Assembly: GCF_001953305.1 (NCBI RefSeq)
Contig: NZ_MTFE01000010.1
Coordinates: 4,709,381-4,749,083, forward strand
Source: Cnuella takakiae
GTDB taxonomy: Bacteria > Bacteroidota > Bacteroidia > Chitinophagales > Chitinophagaceae
DNA: 39,703 nt
Direction of reading: 5' to 3'
Part shown: in pieces, positions 39,520 through 39,703 of the stretch
How the letters are laid out: each line of letters begins with the position of its first letter
How positions within the stretch are numbered: the stretch's first letter is position 1
Made by a program: the position numbers and the translations under genes
Notes under the pieces: model-generated
The model's database searches: none
What the model was told of the DNA's origin: nothing
The model's input: the letters and a program-made list of their open reading frames with translations, nothing else

Positions 39520-39587
39520 GCATGTCGGCATCTCCCTCTACTTTCGGGCACCCTGTTTTCAAAGGGGATGCCGACATGCGTCGGCAT
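39520..39587. repeat. Compound palindromic element (GTCGGCAT family)
   Basis: GCATGTCGGCATC (39520-39532) and its exact complement GATGCCGACATGC (39567-39579) form an outer inverted repeat; ATGCCGAC (39568-39575) and GTCGGCAT (39580-39587) form an alternative hairpin sharing the same bases. The two folds are mutually exclusive. Confidence 0.75.
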
Positions 39588-39643
39588 GACAAGCTGTTGA
39601 AGGTCGAATAAGCTTTCTACACTTAACTTGCGCAGCCAAAACC

Positions 39644-39703
39644 TTTCCTGTCTTTCCTGTCTTTCCTGTCTTTCCTGTCTTTCCTGTCTTTCCTGTCTTT
39701 CCT
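39644..39703. repeat. Perfect 9-bp tandem repeat (TTTCCTGTC) running off the right edge
   Basis: Six complete copies plus six bases of TTTCCTGTC, all identical, continuing past the window end. Same word as in the island at 24670-24830. Confidence 0.95.

Noticed and set aside
39644-39703. Regular repeats considered as a CRISPR array
   Set aside because: The 9-bp units are directly adjacent with no spacers; no cas genes are present.

Overview
The window looks like chromosomal DNA of a Bacteroidota bacterium, most likely a Chitinophagaceae-type soil or freshwater organism. The evidence is a gliding-motility lipoprotein (GldH), a DUF3078 protein, many small signal-peptide beta-barrel proteins, an AmgK-RapZ fusion kinase, a fused acyl-CoA mutase (IcmF), Bacteroidota-type promoters (-7 box TAnnTTTG) and an almost complete lack of Shine-Dalgarno sites. 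I see no rRNA, tRNA, phage, transposase or CRISPR array. The genes are mostly core or lineage-typical; the unusual content is in the spacers.

Layout. 0-4 kb: the N-terminus of a SulP anion transporter with a small companion gene, divergent from a LysR regulator; then a small membrane protein and an MHS-type MFS symporter. 4-11.2 kb: acetyl-CoA synthetase, an AraC/GyrI regulator, an L,D-transpeptidase, an ECF sigma / anti-sigma-like / beta-barrel operon, and a shortened 3-hydroxyacyl-CoA dehydrogenase-like protein. 11.5-17.3 kb: RidA, periplasmic trehalase, a metallophosphoesterase and an M1 peptidase. 17.4-22.2 kb: a MurU-like nucleotidyltransferase, a DUF3078 protein, a short-type phosphatidylserine decarboxylase, a small secreted protein, YjjG and an SDR. 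22.4-28.7 kb: a two-component system downstream of gldH, the YicC endoribonuclease, a candidate small RNA, LpxD, and the AmgK-RapZ fusion. 28.8-33.3 kb: a four-gene envelope cluster (hypothetical, barrel, PAP2/haloperoxidase lipoprotein, barrel). 33.4-39.7 kb: IcmF, a barrel protein, a small membrane protein, an AraC regulator and repeats.

The genes most likely to work together are the MurU-like enzyme and the AmgK-like kinase (cell-wall amino sugar recycling). In this kinase the P-loop half of RapZ is missing and a sugar kinase is joined to the amino-sugar-sensing, RNA-linked RapZ C-terminal domain. LpxD, YicC and an orphan small RNA candidate lie within 4 kb of it, so amino sugar use, lipid A synthesis and RNA turnover meet in one place; a functional link is inference.

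The second striking signal is the spacers. Roughly a dozen carry islands of degenerate 7-10 nt 'words', usually as two inverted arms around a unique centre or terminator. Wherever two arms occur, the G-rich arm comes first and the C-rich arm second; every arm beside a stop codon is G-rich on that gene's sense strand. The same words recur in distant islands. At least four other palindromic repeat families (REP-like) are also present, two of them as inverted pairs flanking a terminator between convergent genes.
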